The position numbers and the translations under genes are program-made. Shown piece by piece: positions 17,901-25,474 of a DNA stretch of 64,000 bases. Position 1 is the stretch's first letter; every line of letters starts with the position of its first letter. The notes beneath the pieces were generated by a model. It had not been told where the DNA came from. It did not search any database and was given only the letters and a program-made list of their open reading frames with translations. The stretch comes from Nitrospirota bacterium (GTDB lineage: Bacteria; Nitrospirota; Nitrospiria; Nitrospirales; UBA8639), in NCBI GenBank assembly GCA_029864405.1, contig JAOTTP010000003.1:1-64000 (forward strand). The letters are read 5' to 3'.

Positions 17901-18261
17901 TGAGCTTTTCCAACCCTTGATCAATCCTGAGTATCAAGGGGTGTTATTTGACTATGTCCAGACATCCGAAAACTTTATCAGAAGACCATGGCCATCCTAT
18001 AAATGCTTTAAGGCCGTGATGCCTTCGTGGGACAACACCGCTCGTCGGCAAGATGTTTCTCATGTCTTTGTGGGTGCCACTCCCGAACGATACGAATACT
18101 GGTTGCGACGGGTCGTTGAACAAACCAGGCGGCTCCATTTTGGAGACGAACGAATTGTGTTTATTAATGCGTGGAATGAATGGGCCGAAGGTAATCATTT
18201 GGAGCCCGATCGGCAATTCGGTCATCAATATCTGGTGGCCACAAAAAATGCTCTCGGATAA
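14959..18261 (+). CDS. Three-domain protein: SAM methyltransferase - GT2 glycosyltransferase - WbsX (GH99-like)
   Basis: 1100 aa. Residues about 55-240 form a class I methyltransferase ([18 protein letters not shown] motif I; [28 protein letters not shown]). Residues about 290-360 are heptad-like and charged ([21 protein letters not shown], then a near-repeat), a likely coiled coil. Residues about 505-740 form a GT2 domain: [27 protein letters not shown] as the metal site, and a CEDSDLAFR segment. Residues about 753-1095 form a WbsX domain (GT99-like/GH99-like family): [68 protein letters not shown]. The protein probably extends and methylates one sugar chain as a single cytoplasmic enzyme. 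Alternative downstream start: the Met at residue 43. Domain calls are strong; acceptor and donor are unknown. Confidence 0.9.
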   Translation: [1100 protein letters not shown]

Positions 18262-18287
18262 CGGGCGGATCGCGATTTTCTATAAGA

Positions 18288-19148
18288 ATGCCTATGTTTA
18301 TATGGTTCAACGGAAAGCACGATTTTCTTCAATATGTGACTCAGATTAAATCGTATCAACTTGAGGCCGAGCGCTATCTTTCTTCGCAAAGTGAGGTTTC
18401 AGGATATTGTGTAGCGTGTCGGGGAGTGAGGAAATTCACGGTTAATGCTGGTGTCTATTTCGGACCTCTCCCTAATCTCCGGGAAGGATTAGTCTGTGAA
18501 TGCGGGTTGGGGAATCGCAACCGACTAATCTATTCGGCCATTGCCTTGGAGACGGAAAATCATGCTGATGTGCAGATAGCGATATTGGAGAGAACCTCTA
18601 TTTTGTTTCGACGTCTTCAGGAGACCTATCCCGAAATTATCGGGTCTGAATATATTGGAGAGGGTGTCCAGGGTGGAACTCTGCATACGGCGTGCGGAAT
18701 CTCTGTCCGGCACGAGTCTATTACGGGATTGTCATTTCCATCATGTTCGCTCGATGTCATTGTTCATAATGATGTGCTGGAGCATGTGTTTGACTATAGA
18801 AAAGCGTTGGAAGAACTGTATCGTGTGCTGGGGAAAGGTGGGAGCCTCATTTTTACCTGCCCGTTTTTCTTTCGGCTTGATCGGGAACTTCAAAAGGCCA
18901 AGATCTTAGCGGATGGGTCACTAGAGTTTTTGATGGAGCCTGAGTACCATGGTGATCCGATTAACGCTCAAGGGGCGTTGACCTTTTATCACTATGGATG
19001 GGGATTGTTGGATGATTTGATCCGGTGCGGTTTTAGCGATGTCCGTGTCGGTGTTCATTACGATGTGTTTTCTGGATTGGTCTCGAATAATCATCCCGAG
19101 TATGACTATGGCAATATGCTCCCCATTATCATTCGTGCAGTGAAGTAA
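18288..19148 (+). CDS. Class I SAM methyltransferase with N-terminal zinc-ribbon-like segment
   Basis: 286 aa. Residues about 38-75 carry paired cysteines (YCVACRG... and LVCECGLGNRNR), a likely small zinc site seen in some sugar-modifying methyltransferases. The methyltransferase core follows; the motif after the SAM loop is clear: VIHNDVLEHVFDYRKALEELYRVLGKGGSLIFTCPF is the typical motif II to post-II stretch. The canonical GxGxG loop is replaced by IGEGVQGG. It starts 26 bp after the tri-domain gene, so it is probably in the same transcript. Likely methylates a sugar or nucleotide sugar of the glycan; substrate not predictable. Confidence 0.8.
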   Translation: MPMFIWFNGKHDFLQYVTQIKSYQLEAERYLSSQSEVSGYCVACRGVRKFTVNAGVYFGPLPNLREGLVCECGLGNRNRLIYSAIALETENHADVQIAILERTSILFRRLQETYPEIIGSEYIGEGVQGGTLHTACGISVRHESITGLSFPSCSLDVIVHNDVLEHVFDYRKALEELYRVLGKGGSLIFTCPFFFRLDRELQKAKILADGSLEFLMEPEYHGDPINAQGALTFYHYGWGLLDDLIRCGFSDVRVGVHYDVFSGLVSNNHPEYDYGNMLPIIIRAVK

Positions 19149-19184
19149 TGGCTTTCGAAGCTGACGGATTGTGATGTGTGACTG

Positions 19185-20174
19185 ATGGGTATTCCGGGAT
19201 GGCAAGCGTTTCATCATTCCTTCAGGGGAATCCTGCGTATGGTCAATGCATCTGAACAACCGGAAAGCGTGAGAGACGAGATGGGAGTGTTGTGGCTGGA
19301 TCTGCCGAATGCAGAGCAAGAAGCGGTGTCACGAGGCGCTCGATATCCTTCCCACTATCCGGGGATTGCCAGAGAGGTGATCAACGAGGGGTTTACCATT
19401 TTAAAAGGGGTCGTTGATCCCGGTCTTTGCGATGCGGTAGTCAGTGATTACCAACGATACCTTGAAACACATAAGAGATATGCCGACCAGTATATTGATG
19501 CCAAAGGGCGGCATCACCGGCTGGTAAATTTCCACATGTCATCCGAGAATGCCATGAAAATCGGATGTCACGATGAAATCATGAGGGTATTGGATTATCT
19601 CTTCGGGTATAAAGCCGGCATTTATACCTCGCTAACCTTTGAATATGGGACCGAGCAGCCGATTCATCGTGATGCACCTTTTTTTCATACCTTTCCAGTA
19701 AACTATTTTGTTGGCGCCTGGTGTGCGCTGGAGGACATAGAGCCGGATGCCGGTCCATTGATGTATGTGCCCGGAGGCCATCGATTTTCTTGTGATCAGC
19801 ATGCGATCTATAAAAGGGTCCGGGATGAAAATCCTGGTCAGCCGGGTGATTGGGTTGTGCGCCATGCTCTCGAAGCCTACTATGGTGAAGTGATTGCCCG
19901 ATCAGGGGCTATCGGAGGAACAAAGCAGGCTGTGTTGCAAAAGGGCGATGTGGCCATTTGGCATCCTCAACTGCCTCACGGCGGTGCCCCTGCTGCCAAT
20001 CCACAGAAAACGCGGCGAAGTGTGGTGTTTCATTGTGCGCCAGAGACGTTGCAGGTCTATCAGCACGATGTGTTTTTTCAGTATGAGGACCCCGGGTTCC
20101 CTCCACCACGTTATGTCTTCGGATCCTATCAGGGCCGGAGTTATGCTCTTGCAGGGGATACGGCATTTCAATAG
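19185..20174 (+). CDS. Phytanoyl-CoA dioxygenase (PhyH) family Fe(II)/2-oxoglutarate enzyme
   Basis: Up to 329 aa. Start is uncertain: the ATG at 19239 has an AGGGGA at reasonable distance and would remove 18 residues. The double-stranded beta-helix metal site is visible as HRDAPFF (HxD) and the distal LPHGGAP histidine, with the arginine expected to bind 2-oxoglutarate in KTRRSVVFH. GAWCALEDIEPDAGPLMYVPGGHR is the typical central strand of PhyH proteins. Such enzymes hydroxylate or otherwise oxidise small substrates; in glycan loci they may oxidise a sugar or a lipid. A second PhyH gene lies at 25475. Confidence 0.85.
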   Translation: MGIPGWQAFHHSFRGILRMVNASEQPESVRDEMGVLWLDLPNAEQEAVSRGARYPSHYPGIAREVINEGFTILKGVVDPGLCDAVVSDYQRYLETHKRYADQYIDAKGRHHRLVNFHMSSENAMKIGCHDEIMRVLDYLFGYKAGIYTSLTFEYGTEQPIHRDAPFFHTFPVNYFVGAWCALEDIEPDAGPLMYVPGGHRFSCDQHAIYKRVRDENPGQPGDWVVRHALEAYYGEVIARSGAIGGTKQAVLQKGDVAIWHPQLPHGGAPAANPQKTRRSVVFHCAPETLQVYQHDVFFQYEDPGFPPPRYVFGSYQGRSYALAGDTAFQ

Positions 20175-20369
20175 CCGTTGGCCGCAACAGATCGCGGTCG
20201 ATGATATACCGTACACCGTATGACAATTTCTTGTCTCCTTCTTGCTTGGGAATGGATTGAAGGTATTGCGTGTTGGATTCTCTTCTATGCGTGCGGTTGT
20301 TCATTTGACGAGATCTCTTTGGAGGCCAGGAGAGGGATGAAACATCTGAATAGGGTCGTGGGCTAATCA
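20175..20369. other. 195-bp gap inside the polysaccharide locus
   Basis: No ORF or hairpin with a T-run is seen. It is among the larger gaps inside the 12.6-26 kb run of plus-strand genes and could carry an internal promoter, but no clear boxes are present. Confidence 0.3.
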
Positions 20370-21740
20370 ATGGGTACTTTCGTGGATTTTGTGGGCGTGG
20401 CAAAACAGGCTGTTCGTCACCATGGAGGGATCTCCATGGTGTTCCGGCGCCTGTGGCAGGTGATGGCCTTTGAAGGATTTTCCGGGCTGAAGAAAAAAAT
20501 CAGTCAGGTCATGGCTCATCGAAGGTCATTGTTGTCCAGCCACCAATCGGAAGGAATCACTCAATTAGGCCGGGTTAACGATTCCGGAAAAAATCCTATG
20601 GCTCCGAAGGCTCCGCTTGCTTCTGGAGCCCTTCTCCTTGGTCATCCTTTTGGGGTGTTGGGGATGGGTGAGCATGTTCGATTGTCGGCCTCAGCGTTTT
20701 CGGCGGCAGAAGTCCCATTCGGTATTCGTAATATCTATGGAGAATATGGATTGCACCTTGCCGAGATTCACCAGGATTTTCCTTTCAAAGATAAGATTGC
20801 CAAAGATGGTTGCTATAGGGCCAACGTCTTTCATATTAATGCGGACGAAATGGTGAATGCGCAAATACACCTTGGCAAGGATATTTTTACAGATCGGTAC
20901 AATATTGGATATTGGGCCTGGGAGCTGAGCCAGTTCCCTCATGCGTGGCGTTCAGCCCTTCAGCTTGTCGATGAGGTGTGGGCTCCGTCACGGTTTATTG
21001 AACAGTCGATTGCCGATGCGACCTCTTTACCGGTCATCAGAATGCCGCTGGCCGTGGAGTTCCCGGAGCCAAACGGGATGACCAGGGAATCTTTTGGATT
21101 ACCCGATGATCGGTTTTTATTTTTATTCTTTTTTGACTTTACCTCGTATGTCCAGCGGAAAAATCCAGAGGGAGCGATTCGTGCATTTTTGCAGGCGTTC
21201 CCCGATGTGGATGATGCATGCGCAGGTATTGTGATTAAAATGAATGGCATGGATTTGCGTCCTAAGGAATACCAAGCGTTTATTCAATCGATTGATTGTG
21301 AGGACCCTCGAATCATCTTGCTGGATAAAGTGTTGACTGACCGGGAAACGAAGTCTCTGGTGAAACTGTGTGATTGTTTTTTGTCGCTGCATCGGTCTGA
21401 AGGATTTGGTCGAGGCCTGGCGGAAGCCATGTATCTGGGGAAACCCGTGATTGCGACCGGGTATTCCGGGAATCTTGATTTTACCAACGAGCATAATTCG
21501 TGTCTCGTCGATTATCGGCTTATTCCGGTCAGGGATCATGAATATCCGTTTGCAAAGGGGCAGAAATGGGCTGACCCTGACATTGAACATGCGGTGTGGT
21601 TTATGAAGCGAGTCGTCAATGACACGCATTATGCCCAAACAATTGGTCAGCATGCGGCGGACTTCATTAAGACCTACCATAGCCCAAGCGCCGTTGGTGC
21701 AAAATATCGAGGTCGGCTTGCGGCGTTGAACCTGGTCTAG
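20370..21740 (+). CDS. Family 4-type (GT-B) glycosyltransferase
   Basis: 456 aa. After about 85 residues of basic N-terminal sequence the GT-B fold starts with LLLGHPFGVLGMGEHVRLSASAF, a form of the glycine-rich first loop. The acceptor half contains FHINADEM and YNIGYWAWELSQFPHAW; the donor half has DRFLFLFFFDF and the nucleotide-sugar signature SLHRSEGFGRGLAEAMYLGKPVIATGYSGNLDF, in which the E(x7)E pair (EGFGRGLAE) is intact. Proteins of this type transfer sugars such as mannose, rhamnose or hexosamine to a growing lipid-linked chain in the cytoplasm. Donor not predictable. Confidence 0.87.
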   Translation: MGTFVDFVGVAKQAVRHHGGISMVFRRLWQVMAFEGFSGLKKKISQVMAHRRSLLSSHQSEGITQLGRVNDSGKNPMAPKAPLASGALLLGHPFGVLGMGEHVRLSASAFSAAEVPFGIRNIYGEYGLHLAEIHQDFPFKDKIAKDGCYRANVFHINADEMVNAQIHLGKDIFTDRYNIGYWAWELSQFPHAWRSALQLVDEVWAPSRFIEQSIADATSLPVIRMPLAVEFPEPNGMTRESFGLPDDRFLFLFFFDFTSYVQRKNPEGAIRAFLQAFPDVDDACAGIVIKMNGMDLRPKEYQAFIQSIDCEDPRIILLDKVLTDRETKSLVKLCDCFLSLHRSEGFGRGLAEAMYLGKPVIATGYSGNLDFTNEHNSCLVDYRLIPVRDHEYPFAKGQKWADPDIEHAVWFMKRVVNDTHYAQTIGQHAADFIKTYHSPSAVGAKYRGRLAALNLV

Positions 21741-21861
21741 AGAATTGTGGAGTTTGGAACCCTATCCCTTTCATTAGGATAAATGGATTGTGTCGGGCAC
21801 AGTTTTCCAATAGGTGTCGTGAAATTTCTTTCATGATGTGTAATCCAAGGATGTTAGAGGA

Positions 21862-22638
21862 ATGAAGCCGGATCTGAGGGAAGTGGAGATGGTCTTTAAT
21901 TTATTTGTTCCACCTGTCGGGGGAAGCTATGCCATGCGGAAGTCTCGGAATGTTCGCGATGGCTATGCCAGAGGGTGGGGGTTGCAATGCGGCCAAATGC
22001 GAGAGTCGGTGCGGGAGGATGCGTTATATCAAGAGGCCTGCAGGCTGGCTATGGGCCGTACCGTGGTATCTGAGGATAACCGGATGAACATTTTTTTGAT
22101 TCTGAAATATTTTCTTCCCTATATTCCCTTTGGCCACATTGTCGAATTTGGATCCTATAAAGGGGGGAACGCGCTGTTTATGGCCTATGTAGTCGATCGC
22201 CTGTACCCTGGTAGAAAAGTCTTTGCCCTGGATACCTTTGCAGGGATGCCGCCAACCGAATCGGCTATTGATGCTCATGGGGCAGGTGACTTTCAAGACG
22301 TCGATTTAGGTGAGTTGCGAGAATTTGCTGAGCGAGAGGGTGTGAAAAACGTTGAGTTTATCAAAGGGTTATTCCAAGAGACCGGCCCCACTGTTGTTGA
22401 CAAGGTCGGAAGCATTGTCTTGGCCCATATTGACTGTGATATTTATTCTGCCGTGGCCTTTTCGTATGATCTGGTGAAGAAATTCATGGTTCCAGGCGGG
22501 TATGTGGTGTTTGATGATGCGACCACCTCGAGTTGTTTAGGAGCGACCGAAGCAGTGGAAGAACTGGTGATTCGTCGTGACGGGTTGCATAGTGAGCAAA
22601 TTTTCCCGCAGTTTGTCTTTCGATCTCCTGGAGATTGA
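21862..22638 (+). CDS. TylF/MycF-type O-methyltransferase
   Basis: 258 aa. The pattern fits the TylF (macrocin O-methyltransferase) family: HIVEFGSYKGGNALFMAYV as SAM motif, KVFALDTFAGMPPTESAID with the family's D-T-F-x-G-(M/L)-P, IVLAHIDCDIYSAVAFSYDL with the metal-binding Asp-x-D, and GGYVVFDDATTSSCLGATEAV with the second metal-binding Asp pair. These magnesium-dependent enzymes methylate hydroxyls of sugars. A possible capping or decorating enzyme of the glycan exported by Wzm/Wzt. AAGGAT upstream of the ATG fits as ribosome site. A further methyltransferase follows 33 bp later. Confidence 0.88.
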   Translation: MKPDLREVEMVFNLFVPPVGGSYAMRKSRNVRDGYARGWGLQCGQMRESVREDALYQEACRLAMGRTVVSEDNRMNIFLILKYFLPYIPFGHIVEFGSYKGGNALFMAYVVDRLYPGRKVFALDTFAGMPPTESAIDAHGAGDFQDVDLGELREFAEREGVKNVEFIKGLFQETGPTVVDKVGSIVLAHIDCDIYSAVAFSYDLVKKFMVPGGYVVFDDATTSSCLGATEAVEELVIRRDGLHSEQIFPQFVFRSPGD

Positions 22639-22671
22639 TAACCATCCTCCCCATTATGAGTCAACGTCATT

Positions 22672-23409
22672 ATGAAAGAATGTAGCAAGTCGATTGCTCG
22701 TCGATTATCCGAGCCAAACTTCATTAACCGGTTTTTCGTCGGCAAGGGGCTGGATATCGGTGGTCATCCTGATCCGCTGGGGTTATATCAGGAATTGTTC
22801 TGTCGGATGGAAGATGTGCGAACATGGGATCTGGTTGATGGGAACGCGCAGTTTCTTGAGGGGGTGTCGGATGAGGCATTCGACTTTGTGCATAGCAGTC
22901 ATTGCCTTGAGCATCTGCATGATCCTCGGGTAGGACTCCGCAATTGGTTTAGGGTGTTACGGCCAGGCGGCCATCTTGTGATCACGGTTCCGGATGAGGA
23001 TTTATATGAACAGGGCCAGTTCCCGAGCACATTTAATGCTGACCATAAATGGACCTTTACCATTTTCAAGATGCAGTCATGGAGTGAACAGTCCCTGAAT
23101 GTCCTGGATTTAGTGCGGGATCTTGGTTCTGCTGCCGAGCCAATCAAAATTGAACAGCTCGTTTCGACCTATCGGTTCAATCTTCCTAGGTACGACCAGA
23201 CGTTGAGCTCAGTCGGGGAATGCGGTATCGAGATTGTCATTCGCAAGCGTCCCGTTGCAGAAGTGCATGCCGGTGGGCGTTGGGGTCGGCCCACAGACCA
23301 ACCTCGAGACGAAGTACGAATTCACTTGAATCAGTACCGGGACGATCTTCGAACGCTTAAACATTTCAACCGGGAAAAGCCACCGTTTCACAATGACCAG
23401 CCGCTTTGA
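22672..23409 (+). CDS. Class I SAM-dependent methyltransferase
   Basis: 245 aa. The core is short but clear: FVGKGLDIGGHPDPLGLY (motif I, GLDIGG), DFVHSSHCLEHLHDPRVGLRNWFRVLRPGGHLVITVPDEDLYEQ (motif II to III). The C-terminus is rich in His and Arg. Lies between the TylF-like gene and hddA (15 bp to the latter), so probably part of the operon. Substrate unknown; a sugar or nucleotide sugar is likely from context. Confidence 0.82.
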   Translation: MKECSKSIARRLSEPNFINRFFVGKGLDIGGHPDPLGLYQELFCRMEDVRTWDLVDGNAQFLEGVSDEAFDFVHSSHCLEHLHDPRVGLRNWFRVLRPGGHLVITVPDEDLYEQGQFPSTFNADHKWTFTIFKMQSWSEQSLNVLDLVRDLGSAAEPIKIEQLVSTYRFNLPRYDQTLSSVGECGIEIVIRKRPVAEVHAGGRWGRPTDQPRDEVRIHLNQYRDDLRTLKHFNREKPPFHNDQPL

Positions 23410-23424
23410 TATCTGGAGGGTTCG

Positions 23425-24453
23425 GTGATTATTCGCGCGCGCGCGCCTCTTCGGCTTGGCCTGGCTGGCGGGGGAACAGACGTGTCGCCCTATTGTGATT
23501 TGTATGGCGGATGTGTGCTCAATGCCACGATTGATCGATACGCCTATGCGGTCCTGGAGGTGTTGACGGGCAATAGGGTGCAGTTTTGTTCTGCTGATCG
23601 ACAGCATTTTAGTGAGTATGAGTTGGGAGAGCCGATTCCTCGCAATGGATGTGTCGATTTGCATCGGGCCGTGTATCTATACATGATCGAGCAGTTTAAT
23701 GAAGGACGCCCGTTGCCCGTGAAAGTTACCACTTACTGCGATGCTCCGGTGGGATCCGGGCTTGGATCCTCCTCGACACTGGTCGTGGCGATGCTCAAAG
23801 CTTTTGCCGAATTACTGAATGTCCCGCTTGACGATTATGCATTGGCTCATTTGGCATTTAGGATTGAGCGAGTCGACTGTGGTCTGCAAGGTGGGAGACA
23901 AGATCAGTACGCGGCGACATTTGGGGGCTTTAACTTTATTGAGTTTTATGCAGACAATCGGGTGGTGGTCAATCCGTTGCGCATCAAAAACTGGATCATC
24001 TGTGAGCTGGAGGCCTCATTAGTGCTTTTTTTTACCGGGGTGTCGCGATCTTCCGCAAAGATCATCGCCGATCAGAGTACCAATGTGGAGGCTGGCACTG
24101 ACTTGGCACTTTCTGCGATGCATGCCATGAAACGTGAAGCCTGCACGATGAAGGAAAGTCTGTTGAAAGGCGATTTTGCCGGATTGGTTGAGTCGATGCG
24201 TGAGGGATGGACCAGCAAGAAATGTTCAGCCAAGAGTGTGTCTAATCCGCATATCGATGAGATTTATGAAGCGGCTGTTAAAGCGGGAGCCTTGGCCGGC
24301 AAGGTATCCGGGGCTGGTGGTGGAGGGTTTATGATGTTTTTTGTCCCGCCGGAAAAAAGAATGGATGTGATTTTTGCGTTAAGAAATTTCTCCGGGCAAG
24401 TCAGTAACTGCCATTTTACCAAATACGGGATGCAAGGTTGGAAGATTGATTAA
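23425..24453 (+). CDS. hddA: D-glycero-alpha-D-manno-heptose 7-phosphate kinase
   Basis: 342 aa GHMP-family kinase starting at a GTG with TGGAGGG upstream. It phosphorylates C1 of D-glycero-D-manno-heptose 7-phosphate in the route to GDP-D-alpha-D-heptose. Typical HddA start IIRARAPLRLGLAGGGTDVSPYCD; ATP loop GSGLGSSSTLVVAML; GHMP C-terminal motif GKVSGAGGGGFMMFF. The neighbour at 24724 encodes the matching guanylyltransferase. The isomerase (gmhA) and phosphatase (gmhB) of the same route are not in this window. Two small hairpins follow the gene. Fucokinase-like GHMP relatives are the main alternative, but pairing with an HddC-like gene favours the heptose role. Confidence 0.88.
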   Translation: MIIRARAPLRLGLAGGGTDVSPYCDLYGGCVLNATIDRYAYAVLEVLTGNRVQFCSADRQHFSEYELGEPIPRNGCVDLHRAVYLYMIEQFNEGRPLPVKVTTYCDAPVGSGLGSSSTLVVAMLKAFAELLNVPLDDYALAHLAFRIERVDCGLQGGRQDQYAATFGGFNFIEFYADNRVVVNPLRIKNWIICELEASLVLFFTGVSRSSAKIIADQSTNVEAGTDLALSAMHAMKREACTMKESLLKGDFAGLVESMREGWTSKKCSAKSVSNPHIDEIYEAAVKAGALAGKVSGAGGGGFMMFFVPPEKRMDVIFALRNFSGQVSNCHFTKYGMQGWKID

Positions 24454-24466
24454 ATTGAATCGTGTG

Positions 24467-24519
24467 GAAGAAGTCAGGCCGTGGTTGACTTCTTCTGATG
24501 TTGGCTTGAAAGAGCCAAC
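24467..24519 (+). other. Two adjacent hairpins after hddA
   Basis: GAAGAAGTCA pairs with TGACTTCTTC (10 bp, 24467-24495), and four bases later GTTGGCT pairs with AGCCAAC (7 bp, 24500-24519). Neither is followed by a T-run, so termination is doubtful; RNA stabilisation or attenuation between hddA and hddC is possible. Confidence 0.5.
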
Positions 24520-24723
24520 TTGAATGTGTTGGTGAGGCAAACGGGTGATCGACTTCGTCCGAACAACGACAGACAGGGATGCTAAGTTTTTGAGCTGTCG
24601 GCTGATGCGTATTCAATTGAATGGTTCCCTGATTTGCTGAGCCACTGACCTTTTTTGATATCACCTGGTGTCATCATCCCCTGGCACGTGGTTGGTTTAT
24701 GTTTGAAGACAGGAGTGATTCAT

Positions 24724-25440
24724 TTGGTTCAAGTAGGAATCAGAAAGGCCGTTGTTCTGGTTGGGGGACGGGGCGAGAGGCTTCAGTCGGCCGTTCCCAA
24801 TCTTCCCAAACCAATGGCGCCCGTTGGCGACCGACCATTTTTGGAATATATTCTCGATAGGCTTGTTGATGCTGGTGTGACCGATGTCATTATATCAGTG
24901 GGGTATAAGGCTGAGGTTATTCAAGAGCATTTTGGTCAGGCTTACCGCACACTTCAGATCCGGTATTCAAGGGAAAGTCATCCTTTGGGGACAGGGGGAG
25001 CAATGGCCTTAGCCCTAAAAGGGGAGGATTCTTCTCCGGCTTTGGTCCTCAATGGCGACACGCTCATTGACATTGATTATCCCGCGCTGATGGCCTGGTA
25101 TGCACAGACCACATCTCTGGTGGCGATCGTGCTTCGGCATGTTCCTGATGTGAGCCGGTTTGGTGCGGTCGTGCTTGTGGGTGAACGGGTTGTTGAATTT
25201 CAAGAAAAGGGTCAGGAAGGCCCCGGGCTGGTGAACGCAGGGGTGTATGTTGTTCGACCGGAGATATTTTCCCAATATGGAAAAGGAGAGCACTTTTCCT
25301 TTGAGACGGATATTCTCCAACCATATTGTCGAGAGCTGCAGCCTCGCGCATTCGTCACGGCAGGATATTTTATTGATATCGGCACGCCAGGCGATTATGA
25401 ACGCGCTCAGAAAGAAGCGCCCTTCATCCGGTTCAACTAA
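24724..25440 (+). CDS. hddC: D-glycero-alpha-D-manno-heptose 1-phosphate guanylyltransferase
   Basis: About 238 aa from TTG at 24724 (GGAG eight bases upstream); GTG at 24715 is an alternative, and the track start at 24655 adds unlikely sequence. It is a nucleotidyltransferase of the HddC/RfbA-like fold: VVLVGGRGERLQ (sugar-phosphate pyrophosphorylase loop), NLPKPMAPVGDRPFLEYILD, HPLGTGGAMALAL and the metal-binding LVLNGDTLIDIDY. With HddA it would yield GDP-D-glycero-alpha-D-manno-heptose, a donor for S-layer, capsule or O-antigen heptose. Assignment over mannose-1-phosphate guanylyltransferase rests on length and the neighbouring hddA. Confidence 0.85.
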   Translation: MVQVGIRKAVVLVGGRGERLQSAVPNLPKPMAPVGDRPFLEYILDRLVDAGVTDVIISVGYKAEVIQEHFGQAYRTLQIRYSRESHPLGTGGAMALALKGEDSSPALVLNGDTLIDIDYPALMAWYAQTTSLVAIVLRHVPDVSRFGAVVLVGERVVEFQEKGQEGPGLVNAGVYVVRPEIFSQYGKGEHFSFETDILQPYCRELQPRAFVTAGYFIDIGTPGDYERAQKEAPFIRFN

Positions 25441-25474
25441 ACGCCATCGGTTCCGCAACAATGGAGAGAGTGTG

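Noticed and set aside
25247-25474. N-terminal extension of the second PhyH protein in the ORF track
   Set aside because: It lies within hddC in another frame and has no match to PhyH; the ATG at 25475 has a ribosome site.
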